DNA of 64,000 bases, from positions 124,001 through 188,000 of the forward strand of contig NZ_JAUSUH010000005.1 of the NCBI RefSeq assembly GCF_030813595.1, written 5' to 3'. Below the pieces are notes generated by a model. That model was not told the DNA's origin. It did no database searches and saw only the letters and a program-made list of their open reading frames with translations. Positions 38,766-48,217 of this stretch are shown one piece after another (position 1 is the first letter of the stretch; each line of letters opens with the position of its first letter). The DNA is from Ancylobacter vacuolatus (lineage in GTDB: Bacteria; Pseudomonadota; Alphaproteobacteria; Rhizobiales; Xanthobacteraceae). Made by a program: the position numbers and the translations under genes.

Positions 38766-40223
38766 GTGTCATCGTTCAAGGTTCTCTCCGTCGTCTCGGA
38801 AGTGTTTCCACTGGTGAAGACCGGCGGCCTCGCCGACGTGGCCGGCGCGCTGCCGGCCGCGCTGGGGCGCCATGGGGTGGAGGTGCGCACGCTCATTCCC
38901 GGCTATCCCAACGTGATGGCGGCGCTCGGCCATCGCGAGGCGGTGCACCATTTCGACGACCTGTTCGGCGCGCCGGCGACGCTGCTGGACGGCAAGGCCG
39001 GCGGGCTCGACCTGTTCGTGATCGACGCGCCCCATCTCTATGACCGGCCGGGCGGGCCGTATATGGGCCCGAACGGGCTCGACTGGGACGACAATGCGCG
39101 GCGCTTCGCGGCGCTGGGGGCGGTGGCCTCTGGCATCGGCCTCGGGCTGGTGCCGGGCTTCGTGCCCGACATCGTGCACGCCCATGACTGGCAGGCGGGC
39201 CTCGCCCCGGCCTATCTCTATTATGCCGGCACCAGGCGGCCCGGCACGGTGATGACGATCCACAACATCGCCTTTCAGGGCCAGTTCCCCGCCCATGAAT
39301 TCGCCATGCTCGGCCTGCCGCCGCACGCCTTCGGCCTGCACGGGGTCGAGTATTACGGCATGGTCGGCTACCTCAAGGCCGGGCTGCAGCTGGCCGACCG
39401 CCTCACCACGGTGTCCCCCGGCTATGCCGGCGAAATCCTGCTGCCCGATGCCGGCATGGGGCTGGACGGGCTGCTCAATGCGCGCAGCCATCTGCTTACC
39501 GGCATCCTCAACGGGCTGGACGAGGCGGGCTGGAATCCGGCCACCGACACGCTGATCGCCAAGCCCTTCGACGCCAAGTCGCTGAAGGCGCGCGTGGCCA
39601 ACAAGGTGGCGCTGAAGGAGGCGTTCGGGCTCGATGCCGATCCCGAGGCGCTGCTGTTCGGCGTGGTCAGCCGCCTGTCCTGGCAGAAGGGGCTGGACCT
39701 GCTGGCCGAGAGCCTCGACACGCTGCTCGGCCTCGGCGCGCAGCTGGTGCTGCTCGGGGCGGGCGACGCCGATCTGGCGGGCCGCTTCGCCGGGGCGGCG
39801 CACGCCCATCCCGGCCGCATCGGCGTGCAGCTCGGCTATGATGAGGGCGTCGCCCACCGCATCCAGGCCGGGGCGGACATGCTGATCGTGCCCTCGCGCT
39901 TCGAGCCCTGCGGCCTCACCCAGCTCTCGGCGCTGCGCTATGGCGCGCTGCCGCTGGTGGCGCGGGTCGGCGGGCTCGCCGACACGGTGATCGACGTCAA
40001 TGAGATGGCGCGCTCGGCCGGGGTCGGCACCGGCATCCAGTTCTCGCCCGTCACCACGCCGGCGCTGCAGATGGCGCTGAAGCGCGCCGCCGGCCTGTGG
40101 CAGGACAAGTCGCTTTGGCAGAAGCTGCAGCGCAACGCCATGGCCACCGACGTTTCCTGGGAACGCGCCGCGCGCCAGTATGACACGCTGTTCCGCACCC
40201 TGGCGGCGGAGCGGGCCGCGTGA
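38766..40223 (+). CDS. glgA: Glycogen synthase GlgA
   Basis: 485 residues, GTG start. GT5 family: VLSVVSEVFPLVKTGGLADV (ADP-glucose-binding KTGGLADV), DIVHAHDWQAGLAPAYL, TIHNIAFQGQFP, FGVVSRLSWQKGLDLL, and C-terminal PSRFEPCGLTQLSALRYGAL plus VGGLADTV. Elongates alpha-1,4-glucan from ADP-glucose. The stop overlaps the next start (GTGA). Confidence 0.97.
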   Translation: MSSFKVLSVVSEVFPLVKTGGLADVAGALPAALGRHGVEVRTLIPGYPNVMAALGHREAVHHFDDLFGAPATLLDGKAGGLDLFVIDAPHLYDRPGGPYMGPNGLDWDDNARRFAALGAVASGIGLGLVPGFVPDIVHAHDWQAGLAPAYLYYAGTRRPGTVMTIHNIAFQGQFPAHEFAMLGLPPHAFGLHGVEYYGMVGYLKAGLQLADRLTTVSPGYAGEILLPDAGMGLDGLLNARSHLLTGILNGLDEAGWNPATDTLIAKPFDAKSLKARVANKVALKEAFGLDADPEALLFGVVSRLSWQKGLDLLAESLDTLLGLGAQLVLLGAGDADLAGRFAGAAHAHPGRIGVQLGYDEGVAHRIQAGADMLIVPSRFEPCGLTQLSALRYGALPLVARVGGLADTVIDVNEMARSAGVGTGIQFSPVTTPALQMALKRAAGLWQDKSLWQKLQRNAMATDVSWERAARQYDTLFRTLAAERAA

Positions 40224-43200
40224 GCGACTTCACCGTCTCGACCGGAAGCCCGGAGCCGCTCGGCGTTGCCGCGGATGCGCGCGGCGTCAATGTCGCGGTG
40301 TTCTCGGCCCATGCCAGCCGCATCGAGTTCTGCCTGTTCGACCCGGCGGGCGACAAAGAGATCGCCCGTCTCGCGCTGCCGGCCCGCACCGGCGACGTGT
40401 TCCACGGCCATATAGCAGGCGTGCCGGCCGGCGCGCGCTATGGGCTGCGGGCGGCGGGTCCGTGGGCGCCGCAGGAGGGGCACCGCTTCAACCCCGCCAA
40501 GCTGCTGGTCGACCCCTATGCAAGCCGGCTTGACCGGCCGTTCACGCTGGATGCGGCGATGTTTGATGCCCGCGCCAGTGGTGCGGAGCGCGACGAGACC
40601 GACAGCGCCTTCGCCCTGCCGAAGGCGATCATCCAGCCGGCGCAAGCCTCGGCGGCGATTGCGGCCCGCGCGCCGTTCCGCTGGGACCGGCAGGTGCTCT
40701 ATGAGCTGCATGTGCGCGGTTTCACCATGCGCCATCAGGACATTCCGGCCGGCATGCGCGGCAGCTTCGCTGCGCTGGCGCAGCCGGCGGCGCTGGACCA
40801 TCTGGTGCGCCTCGGCGTCACCACGGTCGAATTGATGCCGTGCATGGCGTGGATCGACGAACGGCATCTGCCGCCGCTCGGCCTCAGCAATTACTGGGGC
40901 TACAACCCCGTTGTCTTCGGCGCGCCGGACCCGCGCCTGGCGCCGGGCGGCTTCGACGAGATTTCCCGCACCATCGCCGCCCTGCACGAAGCGGGGATTG
41001 CCGTCGTGCTCGACGTGGTGCTGAACCATTCCGGCGAGAGCGACGCGCTTGGCCCGACGCTGAGCCTGCGCGGGCTCGACAACGCCACCTATTACCGCCA
41101 CGCCACCGACGACCCCGCGCGCCTGATCAACGATGCTGGCACTGGCAACACGCTGGCGCTGGAGCGGGCGCCGGTGCTGCGCCTCGCCATGGACGCGCTG
41201 CGCCGCTGGGCCGCCTGCGGGCTGGACGGCTTCCGCTTCGACCTCGCCGCCACGCTGGGCCGTCGCCCGGACGGCTTCGACCCGGACGCGCCGTTTCTCG
41301 CCGCCATGCAGCAGGACCCGGTGCTGCGCAACCTCGCTTTGATCGCCGAGCCCTGGGATATCGGCCCGGGCGGCTATCAGGTCGGGCGCTTTCCGCCCGG
41401 CTGGGGCGAGTGGAACGACCGTTTCCGCGACACCGCCCGGCATTTCTGGCGCGGCGATGAAGGGGTTGTGGGCGAGCTGGCGACGCGGCTGGCGGGCTCC
41501 TCCGACATCTTCGCCGGCCGCAACCGCCCGCTCTCGCGCGGCATCAATTTCGTCACTGCCCATGACGGCTTTACGCTCGCCGACCTTGTCGCCTTCGCCA
41601 ATAAGCGCAACGAGGCCAATGGCGAGCACAACCGCGACGGCACCGACAATAATGTGAGCTGGAATCACGGCGTCGAGGGCTGGACCGAGGATCCCGCCAT
41701 CAACGCCGCCCGGCGCGGCGATGTGCGCGCCCTGCTGGCGACGCTGCTGGTGGCGCGCGGCACGCCGATGCTGACCATGGGCGACGAGTGCGGCCGCTCG
41801 CAGGCCGGCAACAACAATGCCTATGCGCAGGACAACGACCTCACCTGGCTCGACTGGTCGAAGACCGACGCGGAACTCGCCGCCTTCACCGCCCGGCTGG
41901 TGAAGCTGCGGCTTGGCCATCGCGCTTTGCGCGGCGAGTTGCCGCTGACCGGGCGGCCGGTCGACGGCAGCGGCATCGCCGATGTCGACTGGCGCGCGCC
42001 TGGAGGCGGGACGGTGCGCTGGGATGACGGTGGCACCCGCGCGCTGGTGGCGGTGTTCTATGCGCCGGCCACCGGCGAGGAGGCGGCCGACCGCGTCGCG
42101 GTGGCGCTTAACGCCTCGGACGCTGCGCATTCGCTGGTGCTGCCGGAGCCGCGCGACGGCTTCGTCTGGCGGGTGGCGGCCGATACGGCGCAGCCCGACC
42201 GGGAGGCGGGAGAGACGATCGAGGAGGCGTTCGAGGTGGCGCCGCGCGCGGTGCTGATCCTCACCGAGGAAGCGCTGGCGACCGCGCCGCGCCGCGCCGC
42301 CGCGTCCGATCTGCTGGAAAAGCTCTCCAGTGCGGCCGGCATTGACGGCCAATGGTTCAGCGCCGACGGCAAGGCGCAGAAGGTGGGCGACGACACCAAG
42401 CGCGCTCTGCTCGCCGCGCTCGGCCTGCCGGCCGGGAGCCATGGCGAGGCGAATGACAGCCTCGCCCGGCTTTCCGCCCAGCATTTCGACCGCGACATTC
42501 CTTTTGCCGCCGTGCTGCGGCAGGGCACGGCGCCGCTGATCACGCTGGCGGGCGAGGCGGCGCAGGCGCCGCGCCGGCTCGACCTCACGCTGCGTCTGGA
42601 GGATGGGCAGGAGATCGACCTCGCCGCGCGGCCGGAGGATGGCACGCGCCGAAGCGTCGAGCGGCCGGATGGACGGCAGGCGGTGCTGCGGGCGCTCGCT
42701 TTGCCGGAACTGCCGCCGGGCCGGCATGTGCTGCGGCTCGGCACGGAAGAATGCCGGCTCACCGTCGCCCCGCCGGCCTGCTATGTGCCGCCCGGGCTCG
42801 CAGGCGGCGGCCGGCTGTTCGGCATCGGCACGCATCTCTACACGCTGCGGCGGGACGCTTTCGACCAGGGCATCGGCGATTTCACCGCGCTGGGCGAGCT
42901 CGGTGTTCGGGCGGCGCAGGCCGGCGCGCGCACGGTGGGCCTCAACCCGCTGCATGCGCTGTTCCCCGACGAGCGCGAGCGGGCGAGCCCCTATTCGCCC
43001 TCCGACCGGCGCTTCCTCGACCCGATCTATATCGATGTCGCCGCGCTGGGCGCCGACCTCGCGGGCTTTGCCGGCGTCGCCGCTGCCGCGGCGGTGGATT
43101 ATCCGGGCGTCTGGGCGGCCAAGGAGGCGGCGCTCAAGGTGGCGTTTGCCGCCTTCGAGCGGGCCCCCGACGCCGCTTTCGACCGCTTCGTCGCCGAGGG

Positions 43201-44383
43201 CGGCGAGACGCTGCGCCGCTTCGCGCTGTTCCAGGCTCTCGCCGGCGCCTTTCCCGACACACGCTGGCGCGACTGGCCGGAGGGGCTGAGCGTCGCCGGC
43301 GGCGCGGCGGTGGAGGCCTTCGGCCGCGCCGATCCGACGGCGTTCCGCTTCGCGCTGTGGCAGCAGTGGATCGCCGATCGGCAATTGGCCGGCGCGGCCG
43401 AGCGAGCACGGGCGGCGGGGCTGTCGCTCGGCCTCTATCGCGACCTCGCGGTCGGCACCGCGCCTGACGGGGCGGAGGCCTGGGCCGAGGCCGACATGTT
43501 GATGCCGGGCGTCACCATCGGCGCACCGCCCGACCCGCTGGGGCCGGAGGGTCAGAACTGGTGCCTGCCGCCCTTCGACCCGCTGGCGCTGCAGCGCGAC
43601 GGCTATGAGCGCTATGCCGGGCTGGTGGCCGCTAATATGCGCCATGCCGGCGCGCTGAGGATCGACCATGTAATGGGGCTGCGGCGGCTGTTCCTCATTC
43701 CCGAGGGCGCGCGCGGCTCGGACGGCGCCTATCTCGCCATGCCGTTCGAGGCGCTGGCGGCGCAGGTGGCGCTGGAGAGCGCGCGGGCGCAGTGCCTCGT
43801 CGTCGGCGAGGATCTCGGCACCGTGCCCTTCGGCATGCGCGACCAGCTGAACGCCGAGCGCATGCTGTCCTATCGCGTGCTGTGGTTCGAGCAGAAGGCC
43901 GGGGTGTTCACGCCGCCGCAGGACTACCCGGCCCTGGCGGCGGCCTGTGTCTCGACGCATGACCTGCCGACGCTGGCCGGCTGGTGGGAAGGCGTGGATC
44001 TGAAAGAGCGCCACGCGCTGGGACTGATCGACGCCGATGCCTATGCAGCGGGGCTGCTGGAGCGCGCGACCGAGCGCGAGCAACTCGGCGCGGCGCTGCT
44101 GCAGGAAGAGCTGATCACCGCCCTGCCGTCCACGGAGGCGCCGCTGGACGACGCGCTGCTGGCGGCGATCCACGCCTTCGTCTCGCGCACCCATGCCGGG
44201 CTGGCGCTGGCGCAACTCGATGATCTTGCCGGCGAGATGGTGGCGGTGAATCTGCCCGGCACGGACCGGGAGAGGCCGAACTGGCGGCGCCGGCTGTCGC
44301 TGCCGCTCGATGCGGTGATGGACAGCCCGCGCGCCAGGGCCGCGCTCGCCGCGATGGCGGGCGAGCGCGGCGGGGAGCCATAG
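40220..44383 (+). CDS. glgX: GlgX-MalQ fusion: glycogen debranching enzyme / 4-alpha-glucanotransferase
   Basis: 1387 residues in one uninterrupted frame (GTG start). Residues about 1-690 are a whole GlgX: CBM48-like VAVFSAHASRIEFCLF, NYWGYNPVVFGAPDPR, VVLDVVLNHSGE, nucleophile Asp341 (GFRFDLAATLG), acid/base Glu377 (LIAEPWDIG), Asp449 (TAHDGFTLAD). Residues about 695-1387 are a whole MalQ: KLSSAAGIDGQWFSADG-type N terminus, nucleophile Asp1149 (RIDHVMGL), Glu1197 (VVGEDLGTVPFG), Asp1248 (STHDLPTLAGWW) and a C-terminal WRRRLSLPLD. All catalytic residues are present in both halves, so it is probably bifunctional: debranching glycogen and recycling the released malto-oligosaccharides. Confidence 0.94.
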   Translation: MSDFTVSTGSPEPLGVAADARGVNVAVFSAHASRIEFCLFDPAGDKEIARLALPARTGDVFHGHIAGVPAGARYGLRAAGPWAPQEGHRFNPAKLLVDPYASRLDRPFTLDAAMFDARASGAERDETDSAFALPKAIIQPAQASAAIAARAPFRWDRQVLYELHVRGFTMRHQDIPAGMRGSFAALAQPAALDHLVRLGVTTVELMPCMAWIDERHLPPLGLSNYWGYNPVVFGAPDPRLAPGGFDEISRTIAALHEAGIAVVLDVVLNHSGESDALGPTLSLRGLDNATYYRHATDDPARLINDAGTGNTLALERAPVLRLAMDALRRWAACGLDGFRFDLAATLGRRPDGFDPDAPFLAAMQQDPVLRNLALIAEPWDIGPGGYQVGRFPPGWGEWNDRFRDTARHFWRGDEGVVGELATRLAGSSDIFAGRNRPLSRGINFVTAHDGFTLADLVAFANKRNEANGEHNRDGTDNNVSWNHGVEGWTEDPAINAARRGDVRALLATLLVARGTPMLTMGDECGRSQAGNNNAYAQDNDLTWLDWSKTDAELAAFTARLVKLRLGHRALRGELPLTGRPVDGSGIADVDWRAPGGGTVRWDDGGTRALVAVFYAPATGEEAADRVAVALNASDAAHSLVLPEPRDGFVWRVAADTAQPDREAGETIEEAFEVAPRAVLILTEEALATAPRRAAASDLLEKLSSAAGIDGQWFSADGKAQKVGDDTKRALLAALGLPAGSHGEANDSLARLSAQHFDRDIPFAAVLRQGTAPLITLAGEAAQAPRRLDLTLRLEDGQEIDLAARPEDGTRRSVERPDGRQAVLRALALPELPPGRHVLRLGTEECRLTVAPPACYVPPGLAGGGRLFGIGTHLYTLRRDAFDQGIGDFTALGELGVRAAQAGARTVGLNPLHALFPDERERASPYSPSDRRFLDPIYIDVAALGADLAGFAGVAAAAAVDYPGVWAAKEAALKVAFAAFERAPDAAFDRFVAEGGETLRRFALFQALAGAFPDTRWRDWPEGLSVAGGAAVEAFGRADPTAFRFALWQQWIADRQLAGAAERARAAGLSLGLYRDLAVGTAPDGAEAWAEADMLMPGVTIGAPPDPLGPEGQNWCLPPFDPLALQRDGYERYAGLVAANMRHAGALRIDHVMGLRRLFLIPEGARGSDGAYLAMPFEALAAQVALESARAQCLVVGEDLGTVPFGMRDQLNAERMLSYRVLWFEQKAGVFTPPQDYPALAAACVSTHDLPTLAGWWEGVDLKERHALGLIDADAYAAGLLERATEREQLGAALLQEELITALPSTEAPLDDALLAAIHAFVSRTHAGLALAQLDDLAGEMVAVNLPGTDRERPNWRRRLSLPLDAVMDSPRARAALAAMAGERGGEP

Positions 44384-44386
44384 AGC

Positions 44387-44701
44387 TTACGGCGTCGCGG
44401 GGGCCGGAGTGGCCGGCGCGGGGTCGGTCGGGGCCGGATCGAGGGGGGCCGGGGTGGTCGGCGCCGGCTCGGCCGGGGTGCTCGGCTGAACGGCCGGATC
44501 GTTCGCGGGCGGCATCGAGATTTCAGGCGCCGGGGGCGGCGGGGTGATGGGATCGGCCGCCGGCGGAACCGTCGGGCTCGCGGCGGGCGGGGTCGGGCTT
44601 TCCGTCGGCTGGGTGGTCATCCGTCCCGAATACTGGACGGCGGCGTAGGCGGCGATCACAAGAACGATCGCGGCCACGATCAGCATCATATTGCGGCTCA
44701 T
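44387..44701 (-). CDS. Small membrane-anchored Pro/Thr-rich protein
   Basis: 104 residues: MSRNMMLIVAAIVLVIAAYAAVQYSG is a single N-terminal TM or uncleaved signal segment. The rest is Pro/Ala/Thr-rich, with a PAPTTPAPLDPAPTDPAPAT-like repeated tail, probably an extended periplasmic stalk. No domain recognised. Convergent with the GlgX-MalQ gene, three bases between stop codons. Confidence 0.7.
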   Translation of the reverse strand: MSRNMMLIVAAIVLVIAAYAAVQYSGRMTTQPTESPTPPAASPTVPPAADPITPPPPAPEISMPPANDPAVQPSTPAEPAPTTPAPLDPAPTDPAPATPAPATP

Positions 44702-45016
44702 TGAAGCGCGTCTCCGGCTTGGTGGTCCGGCCGCAGCGCCGGAAGTCCGACAGTGCGCGCCCGGTCCACGAGGCATGGCTCCACGGGGTGCCCGCGGGCG
44801 GGGTCCGTTGCGGGAAAATCCACGGGCGAGGGGACCGGCGCAGGCCTGCCCGGGCGCAACAAAGCGGCGCATCCCGCAGATTTACCATTGTCGCAACGTC
44901 AATATTCGACGAAAGTTCCTGCTCCATTCCGCCGCAGGCGGAACGCCGACAACCGAGCCGCGCCCACGCGGCCGCCCTGTCCGCTTTGCGGATGGGCCTT
45001 AGGGGAGGGGAGCACC
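44702..45016. other. Gene-free 315 bp; one inverted repeat
   Basis: I see no coding pattern here on either strand. It contains a perfect 7 bp inverted repeat TTCCGCC-GCA-GGCGGAA at 44927-44943 and an AT-richer stretch (44879-44925) that could hold promoters for the flanking divergent small genes. Confidence 0.5.
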
Positions 45017-45256
45017 ATGCCGCACGCCGATTTCGACGTCGTCACCCTGTCGCCTTCCACCGTGCGGGTGATGCACCGCGTCGCCCACCACATCTATGAA
45101 TTCGCGCTGGAACAAGATGGCAGCGGCCGCCGCGTGGTCCGTCGCGGGCCGCAGATCACCTTCGGGCGTGGCGGCGATGTGCCGGCGCTCGATCTTCTCA
45201 CCGCCGCCGAGCAGGTGGCGGCCGCCACCGCCCGCCATACCGGCATGATCGACTGA
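45017..45256 (+). CDS. Hypothetical 79-residue protein
   Basis: 79 residues from ATG 45017, with aggggagggg just upstream as a strong Shine-Dalgarno. MPHADFDVVTLSPSTVRVMHRVAHHIYEFALEQDGSGRRV, then an Arg-rich segment and a C-terminal helix (DLLTAAEQVAAATARHTG). No signal peptide, membrane helix or known domain. High third-position GC fits a real gene. Confidence 0.65.
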   Translation: MPHADFDVVTLSPSTVRVMHRVAHHIYEFALEQDGSGRRVVRRGPQITFGRGGDVPALDLLTAAEQVAAATARHTGMID

Positions 45257-45384
45257 CACGGCGCGGCGCCAGAACGCGGTCCTTCCGCCGCCGTCCCCCG
45301 GCTTCCTTTCCTGACGATGCCGCCACCCCCGTGGCGGCGGCCATGTGTGCGCGCATTGGCGCTGGAATCCCGCGTCCAATCATG

Positions 45385-45401
45385 TATATGGAGAAATACA
45401 T
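45385..45401. promoter_or_regulatory. ModE-type operator upstream of modA
   Basis: TATAT-N7-TACAT matches the ModE consensus TATAT-N7-TAYAT. It sits inside a perfect larger dyad CATGTAT-N8-ATACATG (45381-45402), 34 bp before the modA start, where a molybdate-loaded ModE would repress. Confidence 0.8.
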
Positions 45402-45435
45402 GTATATACGCAGATATAGGTTCAGGGAGACCCTC

Positions 45436-46230
45436 ATGCCGTCCCGTCGCTCGCTTCTCCGTCCGCTCGTGGCGGCGGTCGCCCTTGCCGCCCTTTTCGG
45501 TGGCTCCCTTGCTTCCGGCGCGGTTGAGGCGCAGCAGGCCCCCACAATCTTCGCCGCCGCCAGCCTGACCAATGCCTTCCAGGACATCGGCAAGCTCTAC
45601 AAGGAGAAGACCGGCAAGGACGTGACCTTCTCCTTCGCCGCCTCCTCGGCGCTGGCCAAGCAGCTGGAGGCCGGCGCGCCGGCGGCGATCTTCGCCTCGG
45701 CCGACCTGAAGTGGATGGACTACACCGAGGGCAAGGACCTGACGCTGAAGGCGACCCGCGTCACCCCGATCGGCAACAGCCTCGTGCTGATCATGCCGGC
45801 GGACAAGGCGAAGCCGGTGACGCTCGACGCCTCCTTCGACTGGCTGGCCTTCCTTGGCGCGGATGGGCGCATCGCCACCGGCCTCACCGACAGCGTGCCG
45901 GCCGGCATCTACGCCAAGTCGGCGCTGACCAGCCTCGGCGCCTGGGACAAGGTGCAGCCCCGCATCGTCGGCTCGGAAAGCGTGCGCGCGGCGCTGGCAC
46001 TGGTGGAGCGCGGCGAGGCGCTCGCGGGCATCGTCTATTCCACCGATGCGGCGATCGCCAAGAACGTGAAGGTCGTCGCCACCTTCCCGGCCAGCAGCCA
46101 TCCGCCGGTGGAATACCCGTTCGAGATCGTCAAGGGCCAGGACAACCCGGCGACGCGGGCCTTCTTTGACTTCCTAACCGGGCCGGAAGCGAAGGTGGTG
46201 TATGCGAAGTATGGTTTTGTGGTGAAGTGA
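45436..46230 (+). CDS. modA: Molybdate ABC transporter substrate-binding protein ModA
   Basis: 264 residues from ATG 45436. Signal peptide (MPSRRSLLRPLVAAVALAAL...AEAQ-like cleavage), then TIFAAASLTNAFQDIGKLY, FSFAASSALAKQLEAGAPAAIFASAD (molybdate-binding Ser residues), GNSLVLIMP, and GEALAGIVYSTDAAI. Longer in-frame starts would cover the ModE operator. Start of modABC. Confidence 0.96.
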   Translation: MPSRRSLLRPLVAAVALAALFGGSLASGAVEAQQAPTIFAAASLTNAFQDIGKLYKEKTGKDVTFSFAASSALAKQLEAGAPAAIFASADLKWMDYTEGKDLTLKATRVTPIGNSLVLIMPADKAKPVTLDASFDWLAFLGADGRIATGLTDSVPAGIYAKSALTSLGAWDKVQPRIVGSESVRAALALVERGEALAGIVYSTDAAIAKNVKVVATFPASSHPPVEYPFEIVKGQDNPATRAFFDFLTGPEAKVVYAKYGFVVK

Positions 46231-46261
46231 GGCCAGGCGCGGCTGGGCGGGCCGGGTGCGT

Positions 46262-46366
46262 GCTTCGAGGCCGGCCTTGCGGCCGGCACCTCAGCATGAC
46301 GTAACGTGTTGGATCATCAGAACCACGTCATCCTGAGGTGCTCGCGCAGCGAGCCTCGAAGGATGC
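46262..46366. repeat. Family A palindromic repeat pair between modA and modB
   Basis: gcttcgaggccggccttgcg...cacctcagcatgac (46262-46301) and inverted acgtcatcctgaggtgctcg...cctcgaaggatgc (46325-46366). They fill most of the 155 bp gap. Confidence 0.87.
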
Positions 46367-46385
46367 GTGATCAAAGGCCGCAGGA

Positions 46386-47075
46386 ATGCTCACCCCCGAG
46401 GAATGGACCGCCGTCACGCTCAGCCTGCGGGTTGCGTTCTGGGCGACGTTCTGGAGCCTGCCCTTCGCCGTGCTGACCGCCTTCGTGCTGGCACGGGCGC
46501 GGTTTCCCGGGAAAAGCCTGCTCGACGGGCTGGTCTATCTGCCGCTGGTGCTGCCCAAGGTGGTGGTGGGCTATCTGCTGCTGCTGACGCTGGGAGGGCG
46601 GGGCCTTATCGGCCAGTATCTCGACGCCTGGTTCGGCATCAAGCTGATCTTCACCACGGCCGGGGCGACGGTGGCCGCCGCCGTGGTGAGCTTCCCGCTT
46701 ACCGTCAACGCCATCCGCCTGGCGCTGGAGGCGGTGGACCGGGGGCTGGAGACGGCGGCGCGCACGCTCGGCGCCTCACGGCTCGACGTGTTCTTCTCGG
46801 TGACGCTGCCGCTGATGCTGCCGGGCATTCTTTCCGGCGCGCTGCTCGCCATCGCTTCGGCGCTGGGCGAGTTCGGCGCCACCATCACCTTCGTCTCCAA
46901 TGTCGAGGGCCAGACCCGCACGATCCCGCTGGCCATCTACAGCGCGACCCATATGCCGGATGGCGACGCTATGGCGCTGCGGCTGACGCTGGTCTCCGTG
47001 GTGCTGGCGCTCGGCTCGCTGCTGCTGGCGAGCCTGGTCGACCGGCGCATCCGCGTCATGATCGGCCGGGGGTGA
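46386..47075 (+). CDS. modB: Molybdate ABC transporter permease ModB
   Basis: 229 residues, five to six TM helices: WTAVTLSLRVAFWATFWSLP, LVYLPLVLPKVVVGYLLL, GATVAAAVVSFPLTVNAIRLAL, the EAA-type coupling loop AARTLGASRLDVFFSVTLPLMLPGI (fragment), ALGEFGATITFVSN, and a C-terminal helix. Full length for ModB. Two bases separate it from modC. Confidence 0.96.
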   Translation: MLTPEEWTAVTLSLRVAFWATFWSLPFAVLTAFVLARARFPGKSLLDGLVYLPLVLPKVVVGYLLLLTLGGRGLIGQYLDAWFGIKLIFTTAGATVAAAVVSFPLTVNAIRLALEAVDRGLETAARTLGASRLDVFFSVTLPLMLPGILSGALLAIASALGEFGATITFVSNVEGQTRTIPLAIYSATHMPDGDAMALRLTLVSVVLALGSLLLASLVDRRIRVMIGRG

Positions 47076-47077
47076 AC

Positions 47078-48211
47078 ATGATCGAGGTCGACTTCCGCCT
47101 CGCCCGCCCCGGCGGCTTTTCGCTGGAGTGCGGCTTCGCCGTGCCCGCAAGCGGCGTCACCGCGCTGTTCGGCCGCTCGGGCGCCGGCAAGACCACCATC
47201 ATCCAGGCGGTTGCCGGTGTGGTGCGGCCCGATGCCGGGCGCATCGTCGTGGATGGCGAGGTGTTTTTCGAGTCCGCCCGTGGCATCGACGTGCCGATCG
47301 AGGCGCGGCGGGTCGGTTATGTGTTCCAGGATTCGCGGCTCTTTCCGCATCTCAAGGTCGAGGGAAATCTGCGCTATGGCGAACGGCGCAGCCGGGCGGC
47401 GGAGCGGCGCATCGGCTTCGAGGCGGTGGTGGACCTGCTCGGCATCGGCCACCTTCTGGCGCGCCGGCCGCACACGCTGTCGGGCGGCGAGCGCCAGCGC
47501 GTCGCCATCGGCCGGGCGCTGCTGGCGCAGCCGCGCCTGCTGTTGATGGACGAGCCGCTGGCGGCGCTGGACGAGGCGCGCAAGGCGGAAATCCTGCCCT
47601 ATCTGGAGCGGCTGCGCGACGAGATGGGGCTGCCCATCCTCTATGTCAGCCATGCCCTCGACGAGGTGCTGCGCCTCGCCGACACGCTGGTGGCGCTCAG
47701 CGAGGGGCGGCAGGTGGCGGCGGGACCGGTGGCGCAGGTGATGTCGCGGCCGGATATGCTGCCGGTGCTCGGACGCTTCGACCTCGGCACGCTGCTGGAG
47801 TGCGAGGTCGTTCGCCACGATGCCGCCTATGGGCTCTCCACCCTCGCTTTTTCAGGCGGGGAATTGTGGGTGCCGCAGGTGGGCCGCGCGGTCGGGGGCA
47901 AGGTGCGGGCGCGGGTGCGGGCGCGCGACGTCGCCCTCGCGCTGACCAAGCCCGAGGGCGTCTCGGTCTCCAACCTGCTGCCGGCGGTGGTGGAGGCGGT
48001 GCGGGCGCTGGACGGCCCCTATGCCGATATCGCCCTGCGGGTCGGCGAGGGCCAACTCGCCGCCATGGTAACGCGCGAGAGCGTCGCGCGGCTGGGTCTG
48101 CGGCCGGGGCTCGCGGTCTGGGCGATGGTGAAGTCGGTAGCGGTGGAGGGAAGCCGGCCGGAAGCCTTCGAGCTGGGCGAGAGCCCTTTCCGATCAGGCG
48201 CAATCACCTGA
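47078..48211 (+). CDS. modC: Molybdate ABC transporter ATP-binding protein ModC
   Basis: 377 residues. Walker A FGRSGAGKTTIIQAVAG, RRVGYVFQDSRLFPHLKV (Q-loop), signature LSGGERQRVAIGRALL, Walker B LLLMDEPLAALD, switch His in YVSHALDEVLRL. C-terminal Mop/TOBE domain about 290-360 (VRARVRARDVALALTKPEGVSV-like), which binds molybdate in the family. The stop codon lies inside a hairpin. Confidence 0.96.
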   Translation: MIEVDFRLARPGGFSLECGFAVPASGVTALFGRSGAGKTTIIQAVAGVVRPDAGRIVVDGEVFFESARGIDVPIEARRVGYVFQDSRLFPHLKVEGNLRYGERRSRAAERRIGFEAVVDLLGIGHLLARRPHTLSGGERQRVAIGRALLAQPRLLLMDEPLAALDEARKAEILPYLERLRDEMGLPILYVSHALDEVLRLADTLVALSEGRQVAAGPVAQVMSRPDMLPVLGRFDLGTLLECEVVRHDAAYGLSTLAFSGGELWVPQVGRAVGGKVRARVRARDVALALTKPEGVSVSNLLPAVVEAVRALDGPYADIALRVGEGQLAAMVTRESVARLGLRPGLAVWAMVKSVAVEGSRPEAFELGESPFRSGAIT

Positions 48212-48217
48212 TCGGAA
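48188..48217. terminator. Hairpin spanning the modC stop codon
   Basis: TTCCGATCAGG-N8-CCTGATCGGAA, perfect 11 bp arms; the modC TGA (48209-48211) lies in the right arm. No strong T tract follows. Likely transcription end or 3'-protective structure for modABC. Confidence 0.6.

Noticed and set aside
39938-44215. A 1425-codon open frame on the minus strand opposite glgA and the GlgX-MalQ gene
   Set aside because: It is the mirror frame of GC-rich genes with clear domains on the plus strand; its translation is Arg/Gln/His-rich without any recognisable domain.
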